The notes under the pieces are model-generated. The model made no database searches. It was not told the origin of the DNA and saw only the letters and a list, made by a program, of their open reading frames with translations. From Albugo candida (Eukaryota > Oomycota > Peronosporomycetes > Albuginales), in assembly GCA_040437565.1 (NCBI GenBank), contig JBDOQK010000095.1:1-33390 (forward strand): DNA of 33,390 nt, given 5' to 3'. The translations under genes were made by a program, and so were the position numbers. Position 1 is the first letter of the stretch, and each line of letters starts with the position of its first letter. Shown here piece after piece: positions 19,800 through 31,271 of this stretch.

Positions 19800-20892
19800 T
19801 TCAATACACCTGTGCTATTTTAAACGCCCATGCGGACATGTATAGAAGGAGTCGTGCCATGTGTGATGGACATTTCAAACTCTGTATTAAATTGTTCCCG
19901 TCATAGCTGCTACATTTCATTTCTTCACTCAGACTTCTTTGCTATCTCAAGCTTAACCCAGCTTCTGTTATGAAACGGAAAGAGACCCGAATTTCATTTC
20001 AGCATTCCACCTGATGTAACCATTGCAACTTGACCAGCAGATATTGATTAAAGTGTTTATTATGTGAACATCGAAAGTCGGAGTTACCGGATAGCCATAT
20101 GGTGATATTCAAGCTCCTTCTTTTAAAGCTTATCTTCCGATGGGAAGACGGCTGCATCTTGTTGTGTTCGACAGTGATGCCCAGTATCCTGATTGTCGTT
20201 ATCGGGTATTGACACCGGTATGAGTTGAATTCGATTGTGATGTGGCTGCAAGGCTACAGTAAGAGAGTGCTCTGATTACCGTCGAGGCCAGTTAACTACA
20301 ATCCTGTCACTAGCACATTTCTCATCTTTGATCTTCTCCTCTTGATATTTGAATGATCACATGTGATGAGTTGTTTCAGAAAGTGAGGCAAATTTTTGAA
20401 AGTGTATGCGCCTGATCGTGTTCTTTGTTGGATTCAATCATTATGCAAAACACTGTACTCCTCTCTCAAGAAACGCGGAGCCAACGAATGATTTTTAGAT
20501 AGTTGTATGCAAGTGTGTGCATACATGTGAGAAATTTGTGTATTCATTGATCGATAAAAAGGGACGGCCTGTTGACTTCTTTTTGTTACTGAAAGACAAT
20601 AGGTCTACTTGGATACCGTTCATGCATAGGTATAAACGGTATACTGATGATTAAACTACAGTCCTGATGGGGTTGTATTGTGGTATATCAGCAAGTAGGA
20701 TGATAGCGTTCATACTACAATGCCCGTATGGGACTGTATATAGTACAGGAATGTGTTCTCAATGGAAGTTAAGGTCAAGACCGTACTTGTACAGGATCAT
20801 TTCTACAGTACCTTCTTTCTACTTGATTTTTCAATCAAGAAACTACCAGTAGCTTTGATGATCGAATAAGACTTCTTGAGTTGAATTGGGAT
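19800..20892. other. About 1.1 kb with no recognised gene
   Basis: All frames are closed within about 60 codons. The region is AT-rich with no tandem array, tRNA or other signature that I can see. Confidence 0.5.
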
Positions 20893-21010
20893 GTAGATTC
20901 TGTGAATTGTATTATATACGATTCATATAATTATTGATGAACGTCCGCTGTCGTCATTCCAAGACAGTGTGAGCTCTTGAAGTAGTATGAGAAGTTACAC
21001 CAACAAAAGT
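20893..21010. repeat. Dispersed repeat, inverted copy of 14160-14275
   Basis: About 118 bp match the reverse complement of 14160-14275 with few substitutions. The match stops near GAAGTTACACCAACA on the right. No coding content. Confidence 0.8.
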
Positions 21011-21429
21011 ATGCATAAGGAGTGCCATAGAATAGTAGTAGAGCCGTCTGATGTTATCAGCGTCCAGTTAGTGCTACATCAGACATTATCTTAGAGCATT
21101 AAAAGCTACCAAACTTTCTTCGAATGTACAGTACACTTATATTTGATGCGTCACAAAAAGCGTCATGTGAGCTACCCATCCTTTACTTCTTACACTCGAT
21201 CATCATGACGAGTCTGTTGATTTTTCATTATGCGTTGTGGACCCCTGGTCTATATGATGCTGACCTTGTAGTGAATTTTGATTTGTTGTGTCATTCAAGT
21301 TTTGGCGGATGTACAAGTTCATCGAGAGCTTAAATCAGATCAAAGCGGCTGACCATTTTGGCAACGAAGGGTTTACCTTACTGCAGTCGCAGTCAGCGTT
21401 TTGGAAAATGTCCTGAAGAGATGACTTGG

Positions 21430-22420
21430 GGTAGCATCATGGATATGTGGCATATGCTGTAGACGTATTGCGCCTGATTTGTTTAAAAGGGTTCGATTTG
21501 GATTATAAAAAGTTAAACTTGTTGCTCGTTTTAAGTAATCAGTATGCTCTCACCTTGGTATGGGCAAAAGAAGATCAAAGTGCATAAGAAATTGTCACAT
21601 TGTCAATGAGTAAGAAGGATCTTCTCATGTGGCATTGCTGTATGCAGTTTCTATCACATATCATCCCATTTCAGTATGAATGCTCTTGTAACTGTATTGG
21701 TCGCTTTGATGTGCTGTGTTACCGGGTATAAAGCAAGATGCGATGCCAGAGAGGGAGTTGTTTTCACTACTTGGTAGCACTCTGCAGTAGGCAACTCCAA
21801 CAACAAAATCCGCGTGTTCAAGGAAAATCTTCTTAGTGCTATTAGACTCAAAAATCGAGGAAATTCAAGTGCGAGCACGCCGTTCCCTATTCTCATCAGC
21901 TTTATTGCTTCTGCAGAAAATCTTGTGTACTTTATCAGCGCTCTACTAGGCTGTTCATTTACATTGAGCCGAGCCAAATCATCGTGGAACCGCAGTAAGG
22001 TCGAGACGGAAATGCTCAGATCTGGATATTCTTCATAGGTATGACTTGGTAGACTCTTGAATTCAAAAGTAATGATAAGAGATTGAAATGAATCAAATGC
22101 GGCATGGCAATTCATCGGTTGAATGACCGCTGAAGTTTTGATCCTCTCATTCAACCACCGGATCGATCTTCAGCGTCACGTTTAAAACGCTTTTCAAATT
22201 TGTTCCGTCGAAGAGTGTATTTGATAAAGAATTTTTCAGCACTCAAAACCAGCTTCTGGAAAAAGTCTGCCAGTGCTTTTGATATGCAGAGGTCGAAATT
22301 ATGTGCTAAACCGAATCACAAATATATACATTCGAAAGAAACAACCATTCTTGAAATCGAGTTACGTTCTTTTCGTAATTTGATCTTTGATTCTAGCGTC
22401 CAGTAGGCTTCTTTTGAAAG
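21430..22420 (-). pseudogene. Decayed minus-strand coding sequence, family unknown (copy 2)
   Basis: The core is a 167-codon open stretch (22154-21654) with a TTG at its head; the first in-frame ATG is 13 codons later. Predicted content is mostly helical: Tyr-Pro-Asp-Leu-Ser-Ile-Ser-Val-Ser-Thr-Leu-Leu-Arg-Phe, then Ala-Leu-Glu-Phe-Pro-Arg-Phe-Leu-Ser-Leu. Conceptual similarity to the minus strand of 1655-2592 runs through this frame and on upstream into another frame (22400-22180). Nucleotide similarity begins near 21415, which matches 1613. The two copies are much diverged but share gene-like features. I do not recognise the product. It may be a repeat-encoded protein or an old host gene family. 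Confidence 0.4.
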
Positions 22421-22869
22421 AGTGTACTCGAATGCTTGCAATTGTTTTAAACGACGTTATTCTGTCATTAGGTTGCTGATTGAATAAATTTGCATCGTTT
22501 GCTCAAGTAGACAATTCACACAAAAAAGGTATGTGGAGTATGCACGCTCGAACGGAACGAGGCAATACTGTTCGATTGCAAGAGCCATATTGATCATGCA
22601 CACCCTATTTTGGAATGAGACATGGAAGTATTGCACAGTAAAACAATCCAAAGAGTACTTTCACATTTCCTAAAGTTGATACATCTTCATGGCGAGAAGA
22701 AGGATCGGTGAGCTGATTACTGATTCGATTGTGCTCACATTCATTGTGTCGATGTGGAAGTTCAAGTGTTGCCGCATCGATTGCAACGCTTTTTACAGAA
22801 ATTGATCAATCCTCACGATCAACAATATTATTACGAGTAATAGATAAAATATAAATACATTACCGCATT

Positions 22870-25200
22870 CGCTATCTCGCCGACATACAAGACTCGGTCC
22901 TTTATCGCAGGGAGAAAGAATATGCAACACTTCTCGACTTTGAGAAAGCTCATAATCAAGGCAAATCGACGTACCTGTTACGCATTTGAATGAGCTTTGG
23001 AAAGGTTTTATCGACTAGTTCGTTTTGAACACACCGACACGAAGCCGCAGTTGATGGTTCATAATAATATCACACTGTCCATTACACTATAACGTGGATT
23101 CAAACAAGGCGATCCTCCCTCAGCACTACTTTTTCTGACAAAAATCGAGCATTTCGCAAATCTACTAGCCAAAAGGAAGACCGTGATATTTGCATCAGTG
23201 GCATTGCTGTCACAGCTCGATTATTTTTGCTGACGGTTCGACGTTGCTTTCTAAAACACCTAATGGTTTTTACGTAGCTTGAACTAACCCAAGTCTATTG
23301 CGATAGATCTGGTACGAAGCTCAATTTGAAAAAATTATCTTTTCCCTCAGTAAAACCATGCCGTCTCCTCGTATCCTTAATTTAACCATAATGAATCCGG
23401 ATAATTCGGTCAAGTATTTGGTAATTTTGTTCGGCCAGACACCAACTCATTCGATTTCATTCCAACTCTCGACAAACATTTTTACGATGAGTTTGGTGTA
23501 TGGTTTCGACGTGCAGAAACTGTTGGTAGTCGACTCCTGGTTGCGCAGACGATGATTTTGTCACGTCTGTGGCATTGAACTATGCACGTGGACATACCGG
23601 CGGAGAATATTTGACAGTGGCAGTCGATGCTAAATGGATTTGTGTTTAGTCGTGAACACAAGAAAAATTTCAAGACTGTTCATGGGAACATCAAAACGGT
23701 TTAATGTCTTCGTCTATATGCCGTATTGCAGATTTTTTTCTTGGTGTTACGACTGAAGCTACAACGTATTCATTCCCTGCAGGATTTCGCATCCAATTCG
23801 TCATCAATTCGTCTGCGAATTGGACAACTGTTTTGACGAAACTATTGCGACTATCTCAACCTCATTTGGACCATATAGGCCGATGGACATATTCCCCATC
23901 GCACCACATCGACATGGGAAAATGATTCAATGGAAAAGTACATCCTCTTCGGGAAGACGCATTTAGATTGTGGCATCACATGAATTGAGGCATTATAGTT
24001 TTAGATGTGAATGCTCTCCAACTCCGTCAGTACTAATTGAAACAACCTATGTGTCCACTGTGATTCCACTGCGACCAAGAGCTACATTATGAAGCTACCA
24101 GTCGGATTTACGAGTTTGCAAAATGTTTGGTACAATCTTAGCAAAGTGGACGAACCACATCGCACATTTCGGAAATCGTTTGCTACAGTTTTCGGGAGCC
24201 GAAATCTTCATGACGTTTATTGAGATTTCGACACATCGCGGAGGATTGAAGCATTCGTCGATCAATACAACATCGCACAAAAGAAAAATTTACTGCGCGA
24301 CTTTACAATGTGGTCACACAGATACTGGATCGTATCCACTCGATGATTGATCTCGTCACTTGGATCCAACCAAACACAAATGACAGATCGTTTTATGTGG
24401 GAGTACAAAGAAAAGATAAGAAGCATTTCTTCCATCTATTCCACAATCTCAGCTCTCTCGAATAGAATCGTCTGGAAACCTCTCGAAGCAACCAAGATTC
24501 AGCTAATGTTTTCCGATGGACACAACGGGTACAGAATGTGTTCGAGCATTAATGACTACATCAAGGCATCTGATAGAGCTTTTCATTCAAGTGTTTGGAG
24601 AGCTACAGTTTTTTCTGGTTTTTGGTGTTGCCACTTCGATCTCGTTTCTGCTTTCTAAGAGATCTCAGCCCTATATTATATCGAGCAACAAGCCTTCGTA
24701 TGGGGCAGTAATTTCCGATCAACATCTCTATCTATGGTGCAGTCACATGGCACAAATATGACTGGTTCTACTCCTATGAGTATTCTTCCTCTCATCCACA
24801 TTAAACGCATATTGCATGTGCAATGGTAACAGCGTTACGGTCGGCATGGAAGGATTACCAACAAATCATGTCCAATTCATGGCTTGCATTGTAGGCAATT
24901 ACGTTGCACTTCGTCTGGAGCGATCGGAATCGTCGTTTGTTCGATCAACGGTCAGCAAATCCAAAAATATCAGCACTTTTCGCGATATACACCACGTTTA
25001 GTGCGCACAATTGCTACTTTCGACGACAGGCACGATCAAGAAGAGCACGTTCAGCTTTCGAAAATACTTGATCAACCCGCGGCGCATGGATCCTTTGATG
25101 GATTTTTTGAAAGTCCAAGATCATTGCTGTGGGTCCGCCACAAGCATGTAGAACTGCAAGTGCAACTTCGAACTTATTCCTGCCCTTTATAACCTAACGT
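22870..25200 (+). mobile_element. Decayed LINE (non-LTR retrotransposon), reverse transcriptase to C-terminal region
   Basis: Conceptual translation gives, in order, non-LTR reverse-transcriptase landmarks. These are Leu-Leu-Asp-Phe-Glu-Lys-Ala (about 22930); GFKQGDPPSALLF (about 23096-23135, motif B, usually GxRQGDPLSPLLF); IIFADGSTLL (about 23218-23250, the FADD box with its second Asp changed to Gly); LKYL-like VKYLVILFGQ near 23410; GRLLVAQTMILSRLWH near 23530-23575; a remnant CPxC...H finger near 24050; and FVWSDRNRRLFDQR near 24915-24955. These fall in several frames with stops between, so the copy is dead. No endonuclease domain, poly-A tail or target-site duplication was identified; the 3' side runs toward a gap. 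The motif style resembles LINEs I associate with oomycetes, but the clade is not established. Confidence 0.8.
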
Positions 25201-25230
25201 GGCAAACAATACTCTGGAAAATGGTACTTT

Positions 25231-25330
25231 NNNNNNNNNNNNNNNNNNNNNNNNNNNNNNNNNNNNNNNNNNNNNNNNNNNNNNNNNNNNNNNNNNNNNN
25301 NNNNNNNNNNNNNNNNNNNNNNNNNNNNNN
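25231..25330. other. Assembly gap (100 N)
   Basis: Exactly 100 N just past the LINE remnant. No repeated flank was seen, so real sequence, possibly the LINE tail, may be missing. Confidence 0.95.
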
Positions 25331-27740
25331 TTAGCTTATACTTAGTATCAGAGCATTACTACCAATCATTAGAGTTTTGGTATCACGAATTGGCCAATAG
25401 TATCTCGTATTCTGTCACTGGATCGCAGACACAAAAGGAAAGCTCATGGAAAGACATCTAAACTTGTAGCGTTTCAGCTAAATCATACGACAATGAGGAC
25501 AGCACATCGAGCATTGATACATTTGGCCTGAAAATTGTTTCGATACGCTGATAGAATTTTCTCTAAAAGCGGAAATGACAGAGAAGCACGCAACGATGCC
25601 TTTGATTCGAGCACTTGTGTGGCTTTACTAGTGAGCTGCGCTTGCACAATAATCTTGCGCTACGTTGGACGTCAACTTTGTGGAAGCACACACCGATATC
25701 GAGTCGATATAATTGATCCCTTTCTATATCGTACATTTTCCAATACGACTTTTATGCGACGTGAATCGATTTCTGTTCGCAATAGAGAGTGTGGAAAGTC
25801 TTGAAGTAGCAATCGACTCTTGTGGATCTCTTCCCGTTATCCTCGAGGAGAAGAGATCGAGGTATTTCATCGCACTTAACCTCCAGCAGGAAGGTCACTC
25901 ACAAGCCATTGACCCCTTCGCGATTGTCTGAGACGAACGCATACGTGAATCGGCGCCACGGGGGCGGTACACGCCTTACGATTTATAGTAACAAGTTTTC
26001 CGGGACCAGTCAAGTCACTTTCGATCCCTTTTAGGCATTTCCGGCAGGGAGATCCTCGTGAATGATTATATGAGCGCTTAGATGGAAGAATACTCCACCC
26101 GATAAAGCAATTCACACTCAATCCCAATCTTGAACAATTTGATTGCCGATTCACAAAAGCTTTCCGCGTTCTTTAATTATCTGAAATTCATCGTTGAGAG
26201 TCCCATAAGATGGAGGCGAAAATGTCGCATTGACGATCAAGTCGGAATCTATACTTTGGATGCACGAGCACGCGAATAATTTGTATCGCGTACGAGACAT
26301 TCGAATTGATATTTAGAGGCTTATTCGGCACTGTCTGTAAGTTTGGATGGCCAACTATTTTGGTGGGAGTTCAATCATCGCAACGGACATGCAATTCTTC
26401 ACTATGGGATTCCTTTGTGTTACTGGCAAGTCTTACATTACCAAAAAGTATTGAGAAAGAAGAAGCTCTACCCGAAGATGAGAAGCTGGCAAAAGCAGAA
26501 TTTGAAGGTTGGAAGAAGGTCAGAGTCTTATCTTCGGATCGATTCGGTTATGATTCGATATAAAGCGGAAGAGTGTATCATTATGCACGATATTCGGTCG
26601 CCTGTTTCCTAACTCCAGTCAATTTGTACATATCGTGTGTTCGCGACTTGAAAGTGTTTCAGGAGAATTTTTTTGATCATGTTTGGTTCATCAATTGCGG
26701 GAATTGGCTTTGGCTGAGCGCTTCATCGCGTAGTCCGTCGACTTATGGGACGAAATGGATGTTGAAGGAAAGCATATCCGAAAATACGTTGCACCGTTAA
26801 CGAAAATGCAAAGAAAGTCCTGTCACTATCTATTGACTTGCCATATATTTGATGGAGAAATATTATCCTCTTCCGATCGTGGATCATAAGGTAGCAAAAC
26901 GGCGATGTATGGCTGGAATGAAGGTCTCTTATGCTGCTTAAAACTATGGCGAGCAATCGCATGAAACCAACGCCTTACCCCATCCGCGAAAAAGCATCCA
27001 TAAATTGGCACTGTCAAGTACAGAATCTTCAGGTGGAATTCCTTCCTCACCGTTTTGTGGATGTTTTGGCGACACTGAGTGCAAAATGGAGTCAATTTTA
27101 TACTTTACAACAACTGACTACTATTTTCGGTATAAATTCAGCTCTTTGCAATGAAATAATGATTCACCAGGCAGTCCCATCCTCAACGTATCCTGCAGTA
27201 AGAATTGGAGATCCGAATCAACCATTTTTTTTTTCGGGCTCTTTGCACCCGCAATTTGTATCCATTATATCAAGCCCACCGAGCTTATAACCATTAGCCA
27301 TTCCAATTGCGGTGATTACACGCGGCTGCTGAAGGAAGTCCATCGATTTAGAACCGTATCGTACAATCTATGCCCTTTCTTCCTGTCACCGTGCATTTGG
27401 CGCAAGAAACGTATCCTTGTGGATAAAATTGTTCTTATCGAGAGACGTATCGTTGGCATAAAACAAGCGCCAACATCGAAACACGACGATGATGAGAGCG
27501 ATGATCACGATAGCAAATGAGGAGACACGTGAAGGGCATTTTTATCGCGTCGCTTGTTTCGATTCCGCAGAGGGTGGCGCTTCTACTTTGACATGAGACG
27601 TGATGTCTTACATGATTGACTGATGCAGCAACGACTGGTCTTACAAGCAATCGACTCGAATAATTGGCTCAGATCGGTTGCTACGCGCGCGTAAAAATAC
27701 TCGATTACGGGTAGGAAAGTAGCTATGGAAGACCACATTC
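25331..27740 (+). other. Degraded region with coding-like traces, no gene recognised
   Basis: Open stretches of 70-120 codons alternate among the plus frames (25535-25804, 26306-26612, 26931-27290). One frame across 26115-26612 has only two stops in about 165 codons and contains Gly-Gln-Leu-Phe-Trp-Trp-Glu-Phe-Asn-His-Arg and Trp-Gln-Val-Leu-His-Tyr-Gln. This suggests an eroded coding element, perhaps continuous with the repeated element at 27840-28727. I could not assign a family. Confidence 0.3.
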
Positions 27741-28727
27741 TCCAGGCTGTGCATAATCACTCTCAGCGAAGCAGAGATTGTTAGCTTACGAACCATTCAC
27801 TTCGCGACTGAGGCCTCGCTATAATATATCTGCAATCCAATTTGTCCAACCGATCTCACTCCCGCAGACATCCGCGAATACTTCTCCATATTACTGAGAT
27901 AGAAATCTACAGAGCGGAAAAATGGCTAGCGCGGTATCATCAAAGCTTACGTAGAGCCCCTCCACATACACGTGCTCCAAGACATGAACGAATTCATGGT
28001 CATCCTTCACAACACGATCTTTTATCTAAAAGTTACTTGCAGCAACCATGCGAACAAGACACTTCCTCGTACCAATCAATGCCCTTTTACAACATTTCCG
28101 ATGTGTCTCGCACCGTATATGCAATGTAGCGAAGCGAGAAGATATAGCTTGATCAGATCCAGAAACAACTTTCGAGCGCCTCCATTGGAAGGGCTGCCCG
28201 TATCAGTTTATTGCAACCATGTTGTACCAACTGAGCTTTATTTATCAAACTTTTGGCGATAGAAGCGGCGAGTTGGAGACTATTTCGCTACCTCTGGTTG
28301 CAAAACTGCTATTTCTCTTTCGTTTACATGTCGAAAATCAAACACAGCGTACAGACTCCTTCAATCACGTGGGTCCAAACCATTTCGTATTTGGCGATTA
28401 GATTTATGGTTGCGATTACATGTACCCTGTGACAGTGTGAGCGTATAGCATCGAAACTGGATTTAAACAACAGGATGCTGAGCAAAGTCCTTTGGGACGA
28501 TCAGCGAGCGATGCGGCTGTTAGAATATCGCCAGTCACCGTAAAAGTTTGCCCGTGCTACACTTCTTGGGATGTGCAGGCCGGCCGGCTGATTCGCCTCT
28601 GTCACTTGCATCTTATCAGCGATTGGGATGGTGGCGTGGTGAAGAGTCTCCTCATTGAGGTCTTACATGATCGTAAAGAAAGCAGGCATTAGCATTCGCT
28701 TGCCAAACTCTACTGTGCCGGGGGAGG
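27741..28727. repeat. Contig-end duplicate, copy 1 (987 bp), carrying unidentified element copy 2
   Basis: It ends at the gap edge and recurs at 28828-29814 immediately after the gap with no difference I can see. From about 27840 it contains the second, diverged copy of the unidentified element at 14400-15660. Landmarks are TGGCTAGC near 27925 (TGGCTGGC in the other copy), CTAAAAGTTACTTGCAGCAAC near 28026, TTTACAACATTTC near 28085, and the Phe-Val-Phe-Gly-Asp stretch near 28385. Confidence 0.9.
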
Positions 28728-28827
28728 NNNNNNNNNNNNNNNNNNNNNNNNNNNNNNNNNNNNNNNNNNNNNNNNNNNNNNNNNNNNNNNNNNNNNNNNN
28801 NNNNNNNNNNNNNNNNNNNNNNNNNNN
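28728..28827. other. Assembly gap (100 N)
   Basis: Exactly 100 N between two copies of the same 987 bp. Confidence 0.95.
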
Positions 28828-29814
28828 TCCAGGCTGTGCATAATCACTCTCAGCGAAGCAGAGATTGTTAGCTTACGAACCATTCACTTCGCGACTGAGG
28901 CCTCGCTATAATATATCTGCAATCCAATTTGTCCAACCGATCTCACTCCCGCAGACATCCGCGAATACTTCTCCATATTACTGAGATAGAAATCTACAGA
29001 GCGGAAAAATGGCTAGCGCGGTATCATCAAAGCTTACGTAGAGCCCCTCCACATACACGTGCTCCAAGACATGAACGAATTCATGGTCATCCTTCACAAC
29101 ACGATCTTTTATCTAAAAGTTACTTGCAGCAACCATGCGAACAAGACACTTCCTCGTACCAATCAATGCCCTTTTACAACATTTCCGATGTGTCTCGCAC
29201 CGTATATGCAATGTAGCGAAGCGAGAAGATATAGCTTGATCAGATCCAGAAACAACTTTCGAGCGCCTCCATTGGAAGGGCTGCCCGTATCAGTTTATTG
29301 CAACCATGTTGTACCAACTGAGCTTTATTTATCAAACTTTTGGCGATAGAAGCGGCGAGTTGGAGACTATTTCGCTACCTCTGGTTGCAAAACTGCTATT
29401 TCTCTTTCGTTTACATGTCGAAAATCAAACACAGCGTACAGACTCCTTCAATCACGTGGGTCCAAACCATTTCGTATTTGGCGATTAGATTTATGGTTGC
29501 GATTACATGTACCCTGTGACAGTGTGAGCGTATAGCATCGAAACTGGATTTAAACAACAGGATGCTGAGCAAAGTCCTTTGGGACGATCAGCGAGCGATG
29601 CGGCTGTTAGAATATCGCCAGTCACCGTAAAAGTTTGCCCGTGCTACACTTCTTGGGATGTGCAGGCCGGCCGGCTGATTCGCCTCTGTCACTTGCATCT
29701 TATCAGCGATTGGGATGGTGGCGTGGTGAAGAGTCTCCTCATTGAGGTCTTACATGATCGTAAAGAAAGCAGGCATTAGCATTCGCTTGCCAAACTCTAC
29801 TGTGCCGGGGGAGG
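28828..29814. repeat. Contig-end duplicate, copy 2 (987 bp)
   Basis: Equals 27741-28727, including the element remnant, and continues into the unique sequence downstream of gene D. Confidence 0.92.
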
Positions 29815-29988
29815 GCGGGGTATATCACAAGTAGCTTTTCCAATGCGGAGAATAACATCTTGGGAATCAATCGTTTAATGAAAAGTGTGTAGTAATCTCA
29901 CATGATAACTGGTCGCTACGTTTCTCCCGTGAAGATTTTCCATACACGGAAGACATCGCGATGAAAGAAAAGAACCATGTCAAAGTTA

Positions 29989-31080
29989 TTACTTCTTAAG
30001 ATTGACAACGCGGTACGTAGCATCATCGCCCGTGTTATCTATGATAATGGAGTTGGCGTGTAGAATTGCAGTACCCAGTACCCATGTTTCATCATCTGAT
30101 GCTCCAATATATACAGTACAGTGTCCATTTTCTTTTTGCTTGATGTAATGTTCGGCGCTGAGGTTGATGATTCCACCATTGTCAAAAGTTAGTTGAATAA
30201 CCAACGAAGTTTCATCTTGGTGCAACTTGTTTGCGGGGAAAGATAGATCGGTACAAGATACTTGAAATCGATCAGGGTGACATTCACTTCCACATCTCCA
30301 AAATTTATTCTTCAACAGCTTTTCCTCCACTCTTTTGTGATATGATTTTGGAATTTTAATATCCGCTTCATCAAAATTCATGCGTATTTTTTGGTTGATC
30401 ATTGCTTCGCCGAAGGAGAGCACTTTCGCCACAAGGTGACCCTCATGCAGAGGCGCCAAATTATCTTGTGGGATTCCATGACGTCCGAGAACAATGTTTA
30501 CTTTATTGTCTCTCCAAGTGAACATATACATCCCCTTATCTTCTGTAGCGTAAGCTTGAAGACTCAAACATAATCGGTTATTGGTAGTAAGTATCCGATT
30601 ACGTTGAATCCACATTTTTAGAAGATCTCCAGAAATTGTCCAGCCGGTCGTGTATAATATTCCACCGATCAACCTCGTCTGAATTGATACCGGTTTCCGC
30701 ATATCGCTACCATCCAAGGAATCCTGACGTAAAAGAGATTCGTACAAAAGCTCTCCGGGTTCGTTTTGCACGCTCGGATTTTTTGTACGTCCAGTTGGAA
30801 GCACGGACTTGGCTAACAATTTACCACCATTCTTTACACCTTGCCAAATATTTTTTAGGAGTTCCATATCCTCGAGTTCAACGTGAAGCGAAGAATCCAG
30901 TCGCACAATGTATTCAATATTCGAATTGATTTCCTTAGTCTGAATTCCTTGTTTCGAGATTACCACATCTGGCGGCCATATTTGGATATAATAGTTTTCT
31001 GGAGCGGTGACAAGCTGGTCGAGCGCAAGAACGGCTCCGGGCCCAAGAATAGTGTACGCTATCGGAGAGAACGCTTTCAT
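29989..31080 (-). CDS. Gene D: divergent pepsin-fold (A1-like) protein, probable secreted pseudo-protease
   Basis: The protein has 363 residues from the first in-frame ATG; the open frame reaches back to a TTG at 31131, but no ATG is there. The N-terminus (Met-Lys-Ala-Phe-Ser-Pro-Ile-Ala-Tyr-Thr-Ile-Leu-Gly-Pro-Gly-Ala-Val-Leu-Ala-Leu) looks like a signal peptide. Then come Tyr-Tyr-Ile-Gln-Ile (30-34), Tyr-Ile-Val-Arg-Leu-Asp62-Ser-Ser, flap Tyr143-Thr-Thr-Gly-Trp then Gly-Asp-Leu-Leu, Asp237 in Asn-Phe-Asp-Glu-Ala with Ile-Pro-Lys-Ser-Tyr, the pair Cys276/Cys321, and Trp-Val-Leu-Gly (333-336). Two extra cysteines (263, 267) are absent from gene C. Asp-to-Asp spacing is 175. The Gly of both Asp-Thr-Gly motifs is lost, as in gene C, but with different replacements. 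Single-exon, with the family promoter module 56 nt upstream. A role as inhibitor, decoy or binding protein is only inference. Confidence 0.65.
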   Translation of the reverse strand: MKAFSPIAYTILGPGAVLALDQLVTAPENYYIQIWPPDVVISKQGIQTKEINSNIEYIVRLDSSLHVELEDMELLKNIWQGVKNGGKLLAKSVLPTGRTKNPSVQNEPGELLYESLLRQDSLDGSDMRKPVSIQTRLIGGILYTTGWTISGDLLKMWIQRNRILTTNNRLCLSLQAYATEDKGMYMFTWRDNKVNIVLGRHGIPQDNLAPLHEGHLVAKVLSFGEAMINQKIRMNFDEADIKIPKSYHKRVEEKLLKNKFWRCGSECHPDRFQVSCTDLSFPANKLHQDETSLVIQLTFDNGGIINLSAEHYIKQKENGHCTVYIGASDDETWVLGTAILHANSIIIDNTGDDATYRVVNLKK

Positions 31081-31136
31081 TCCTTGTCTTGTAATCGAAA
31101 TTTGAATTATGAAAGTTTCCTCACCAATCAATTGAG

Positions 31137-31271
31137 CTATTGATGTATACTGCAGCCATCAATAATGTTTGCCTCGGGTTGCCAAGAATTCGTACTTTGT
31201 GAATATAGAAGAGCATTTCGTATCAAAAAGATACATCGAAGGTGCACTAAGAGATGCGTTGCCGCAGCAAG
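31137..31271 (-). promoter_or_regulatory. Conserved upstream module of gene D
   Basis: On the minus strand, the distal box at 31271-31232 (CTTGCTGCGGCAACGCATCT, then TAGTGCACCTTCGATGT) is followed 74 bp later by the proximal box at 31157-31137 (GGCTGCAGTATACATCAATA and one more base). The ATG is 56 nt further on. The order and spacing match genes B and C. Confidence 0.65.

Noticed and set aside
26115-26612. RNase H or reverse-transcriptase domain in the nearly open frame
   Set aside because: Spacing of acidic residues did not fit, and the few resemblances were short enough to be chance.
27842-29488. Tandemly duplicated small genes (pairs of identical frames at 27842/28929, 27972/29059, 28219/29306, 28492/29579)
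   Set aside because: The pairs arise from one 987-bp contig end repeated across a 100-N gap, and the frames fall within a decayed element.
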